From: Desulfobacteraceae bacterium
GTDB taxonomy: Bacteria; Desulfobacterota; Desulfobacteria; Desulfobacterales; Desulfobacteraceae
Direction of reading: 5' to 3'
NCBI GenBank assembly: GCA_023140455.1
Contig: JAGLLQ010000464.1
Span: 1 to 6,381 of the forward strand
DNA length: 6,381 bases
Shown piece after piece: positions 5,389 through 6,381 of the stretch (position 1 is its first letter; every line of letters begins with the position of its first letter). The position numbers were made by a program, and so were the translations under genes. The notes below the pieces were generated by a model that saw only the letters and a program-made list of their open reading frames with translations, was not told the DNA's origin and searched no databases.

Positions 5389-6381
5389 GTTTGTTTTTTA
5401 TCTCTTGAATAGGAAGTTTGATAATAAAGGTTGTTCCATCTCCTATAGTTGATTCAACCGATAGAAAACCATTGTGGTTTTCTACAATAATAAAATATGA
5501 AACAGACAACCCTAATCCTGTTCCAATACCGACATCTTTAGTTGTAAAAAAAGGTTCAAATATTCGTTTTGATATTTTAGCATCAATACCAGGACCATTA
5601 TCTTTTATTTCAAACACTGCAAGATTTTCCTTACGTGAATATCGGATAAGAAATTGAGGTGAGTTAATGTTTGTATCTGCCATGGCCTCAGCTCCATTCT
5701 TTAAGATATTTAAAAACACCTGCTGGATTTCATTCTTTTCACATGGGATTGGCGGGATATTTTCTTGATAGTCTTTTTTGATTTCAATGGAACGGAAATC
5801 ATATTTCTTTCTCATGCTATAGTCACTCTTCACAAGTTCAATGGTAGCTTCCATAATGTCCTGGAGATAGTGAGTAGATTTACGATGTTTACTTTTTCGG
5901 CTGAAGGACAGCATATTTTCTACAATTTTGGCAGCCTGTTCCCCAGATGACCTTACAAGTTCCATCATGGGAAGGATATTTCTTTTTTCCATATAGGACT
6001 TTATATCTTTAAGGTTAACTCCTTGCTCCTGGGCGATTTTTATATTTGCAGGCAGATCTTTACTTAATCTGTTGATGATAACCTGAATATTTTGCAGAAT
6101 ACCGGCAAGAGGATTATTGATTTCATGGGCCATCCCTGCTGCAAGACCTCCAACAGACATCATTTTTTCAGATTGAACCATCATTTCTTCGATTCTGACC
6201 CTTTCACTGATATCATCTACAAGTATTACAGCTCCCTGAATATTGTCTGATTGAATGGGATAGATTGTTATGTCTGTCAGAATAACTTTGCCTTTAATAT
6301 TTAGAGTTACCTTAGTTTCTTTTTTAATTTTTTGTTTTTCTATGATTTGTTTTACATTGGATATATGGTGTGAAAGTTGTG
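5384..6381 (-). CDS. PAS-domain sensor histidine kinase, C-terminal part; 5' end outside window
   Basis: The frame is open through the right edge of the window, so the Met at 6184 is internal and not the start. The 65 residues upstream of it end in 'GAVILVDDISERVRIEE', the typical C-terminus of a PAS domain with the DISER linker. Then comes the HisKA helix 'MVQSEKMMSVGGLAAGMAHEINNPLAGI', with phospho-acceptor His at codon 6127-6125. A longer than usual helical insert follows, up to 'SSGEQAAKIVENMLSFSR'. The HATPase_c domain shows the N box 'QQVFLNILKNGAEAM', G1 'DNGPGID', F box 'FEPFFTTK' and G2 'GTGLGLSVSY', all intact, so the enzyme should autophosphorylate. It ends soon after the ATPase ('FIIKLPIQEIKNKL') with no receiver domain, so it needs a separate response regulator, which is not in this window. 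Input domains and any membrane segments lie upstream. The channel-like gene follows 100 bases downstream on the same strand. Confidence 0.93.
   Translation of the reverse strand, partial: QLSHHISNVKQIIEKQKIKKETKVTLNIKGKVILTDITIYPIQSDNIQGAVILVDDISERVRIEEMMVQSEKMMSVGGLAAGMAHEINNPLAGILQNIQVIINRLSKDLPANIKIAQEQGVNLKDIKSYMEKRNILPMMELVRSSGEQAAKIVENMLSFSRKSKHRKSTHYLQDIMEATIELVKSDYSMRKKYDFRSIEIKKDYQENIPPIPCEKNEIQQVFLNILKNGAEAMADTNINSPQFLIRYSRKENLAVFEIKDNGPGIDAKISKRIFEPFFTTKDVGIGTGLGLSVSYFIIVENHNGFLSVESTIGDGTTFIIKLPIQEIKNKL

Noticed and set aside
6182..6184. Met at 6184 as the start of the kinase
   Set aside because: The frame stays open to the window edge and the upstream residues form a PAS C-terminus ending in 'DISERVRIEE', so this Met is internal.

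Overview
This AT-rich window reads as a bacterial chromosome segment. It is most likely from an anaerobic deltaproteobacterium (Desulfobacterota, Desulfobacterales-like). The inference rests on gene style: a PAS-type histidine kinase with the 'GGLAAGMAHEINNPLAGI' H-box, an HDOD protein, large CARDB-type secreted proteins and tiny exported peptides. No rRNA, tRNA, CRISPR array, transposase or integrase was seen, and the species cannot be named from this stretch.

Layout from left to right. (1) Bases 2-502 (+) are the 3' end of a penicillin-acylase (peptidase S45, Ntn-hydrolase) gene that begins outside the window. (2) Bases 543-731 (-) encode a 62-residue orphan exported peptide with its own good ribosome binding site, convergent with the acylase. 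(3) Bases 732-979 are a very AT-rich divergent intergenic region. (4) Bases 980-3310 (+) encode a 776-residue secreted protein. It has a signal peptide, a CARDB domain, a Lys/Pro/Thr heptapeptide linker encoded by a 21-bp tandem repeat, and a C-terminal array of beta-rich modules. At least two, probably three, of these modules are diverged copies of one another. (5) On the minus strand, reading right to left, are the 3' part of a PAS histidine kinase (6381-5384, truncated by the window edge), a pentapeptide-repeat/two-TM potassium-channel-like fusion (5283-4192), and an HDOD signalling protein (4174-3323).

The channel-like gene and the HDOD gene are 17 bases apart and are probably co-transcribed. 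The kinase lies 100 bases upstream on the same strand and may or may not share the transcript. Together these three look like a small sensing and signalling cluster: a membrane or cytosolic sensor kinase, an ion-conducting pore with a beta-helical cytosolic domain, and an HDOD output protein. The HDOD and CARDB genes converge with only 12 bases between them.

The two most unusual items are the pentapeptide beta-helix fused to a K+-filter pore, and the CARDB protein with its slippage-prone heptapeptide linker and unrecognised internal modules. Neither is proven to be a new system. They are the places where the sequence is least explained by well-characterised families.
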